NCBI GenBank assembly: GCA_004295885.1
Contig: SEDG01000180.1
Location: 1 to 5,537, forward strand
Direction: 5' to 3'
DNA from: Pedobacter sp.
Lineage (GTDB): Bacteria; Bacteroidota; Bacteroidia; Sphingobacteriales; Sphingobacteriaceae
Length of the DNA stretch: 5,537 nucleotides
Shown: piece after piece, positions 5,256-5,537 of the stretch
Numbering within the stretch: the stretch's first letter is position 1
Layout of the letters: every line of letters begins with the position of its first letter
Made by a program: the position numbers and the translations under genes
The notes under the pieces: model-generated
What the model was told of the DNA's origin: nothing
What the model saw: only the letters and a program-made list of their open reading frames with translations
Database searches by the model: none

Positions 5256-5537
5256 TTAATTAAATCTCTTTTTATAAGAAATTTCTAACATTTCTTTATG
5301 GTTAGGATGAGCAATGCTGATGAGGGCTTTGGCTCTTTGTTTCAAACTCAGACCGAATAGATTTACTTTTCCATATTCGGTCACTATCCAATGCACATGA
5401 CCTCTAGTGGTTACTACACCAGCTCCTTCTTTTAAAAATGGCACAATTCTACTAATGCCTTTGTTGGTTTGCGATGGAATGGCGATGATGGGTTTACCAC
5501 CTTCAGAAAGTGAAGCGCCATGAATAAAATCCATTTG
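5256..5537 (-). CDS. Acetyl-CoA hydrolase/CoA-transferase family protein (C-terminal fragment)
   Basis: The last 93 codons of a gene that enters from the right edge; the 5' part is outside the window. The codon before the first visible Met encodes Gln, so that Met is internal. The fragment matches the C-terminal domain of the acetyl-CoA hydrolase/4-hydroxybutyrate CoA-transferase family: QMDFIHGASLSEGGKPIIAI, then SRIVPFLKEGAGVVTTRGHV and HWIVTEYG, then LSLKQRAKALISIAHP before a short basic tail. Family members move CoA between acetate and acids such as succinate, 4-hydroxybutyrate or butyrate, or hydrolyse acetyl-CoA. The catalytic Glu and the substrate-defining residues lie upstream of this fragment, so the reaction cannot be specified. 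It is the first visible gene of the minus-strand operon with adhP, 30 bp ahead of it, which suggests linked handling of acyl-CoA, acetate and alcohol. Confidence 0.88.
   Translation of the reverse strand, partial: QMDFIHGASLSEGGKPIIAIPSQTNKGISRIVPFLKEGAGVVTTRGHVHWIVTEYGKVNLFGLSLKQRAKALISIAHPNHKEMLEISYKKRFN

Noticed and set aside
1..5537. tRNA or rRNA genes, CRISPR repeats, insertion sequences, attachment sites
   Set aside because: No cloverleaf with a TTC-loop pattern, spaced direct repeats, transposase frame or terminal inverted repeats were seen. The longest gene-free stretch is the 208-bp region at 2616-2823.

Overview
The window looks like chromosomal DNA from a Bacteroidota bacterium, most likely a Pedobacter-like member of the Sphingobacteriaceae. 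The evidence is the AT-rich base composition, weak or absent Shine-Dalgarno sequences, two good matches to the Bacteroidota -7 promoter element TAnnTTTG, and proteins of typical Bacteroidota style (YceI proteins, a two-domain universal stress protein, a barrel protein ending in Phe). The family assignment is an inference from protein style, not a database result.

Layout. (1) Positions 1-2615, minus strand: an envelope operon, read from 2615 leftwards. It holds an exported YceI-family protein, a 440-residue outer-membrane beta-barrel protein, and a second, divergent YceI-family protein that runs off the left edge with only its last few residues missing. A terminator-like hairpin lies between the barrel gene and the second yceI gene, directly in front of the latter's start codon. 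(2) Positions 2616-2823: a divergent regulatory region with a -7 element for each direction, a 9/10 match to the FNR half-site pair TTGAT-N4-ATCA(A/C), a Fur-box-like 19-mer and a short perfect palindrome. (3) Positions 2824-3693, plus strand: a tandem-domain universal stress protein. (4) Positions 3715-3755: a strong hairpin with T-runs on both strands, serving as a shared terminator for convergent genes. (5) Positions 3770-5537, minus strand: an operon, read from the right edge leftwards. It holds the 3' end of an acetyl-CoA hydrolase/CoA-transferase gene, an AdhP-type zinc alcohol dehydrogenase, and a small helical protein of unknown function.

How they may work together. A universal stress protein beside an alcohol dehydrogenase and an acyl-CoA hydrolase/transferase suggests a low-oxygen or redox-stress island, with acetate/ethanol-type carbon disposal and ATP-sensing stress control. 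The FNR-like site between usp and the YceI operon would tie the envelope genes to the same signal. This is inference from context. No single system here is clearly new. The least explained parts are the 132-residue protein, the YceI-barrel-YceI arrangement, and the hairpin abutting the start of the second yceI gene.
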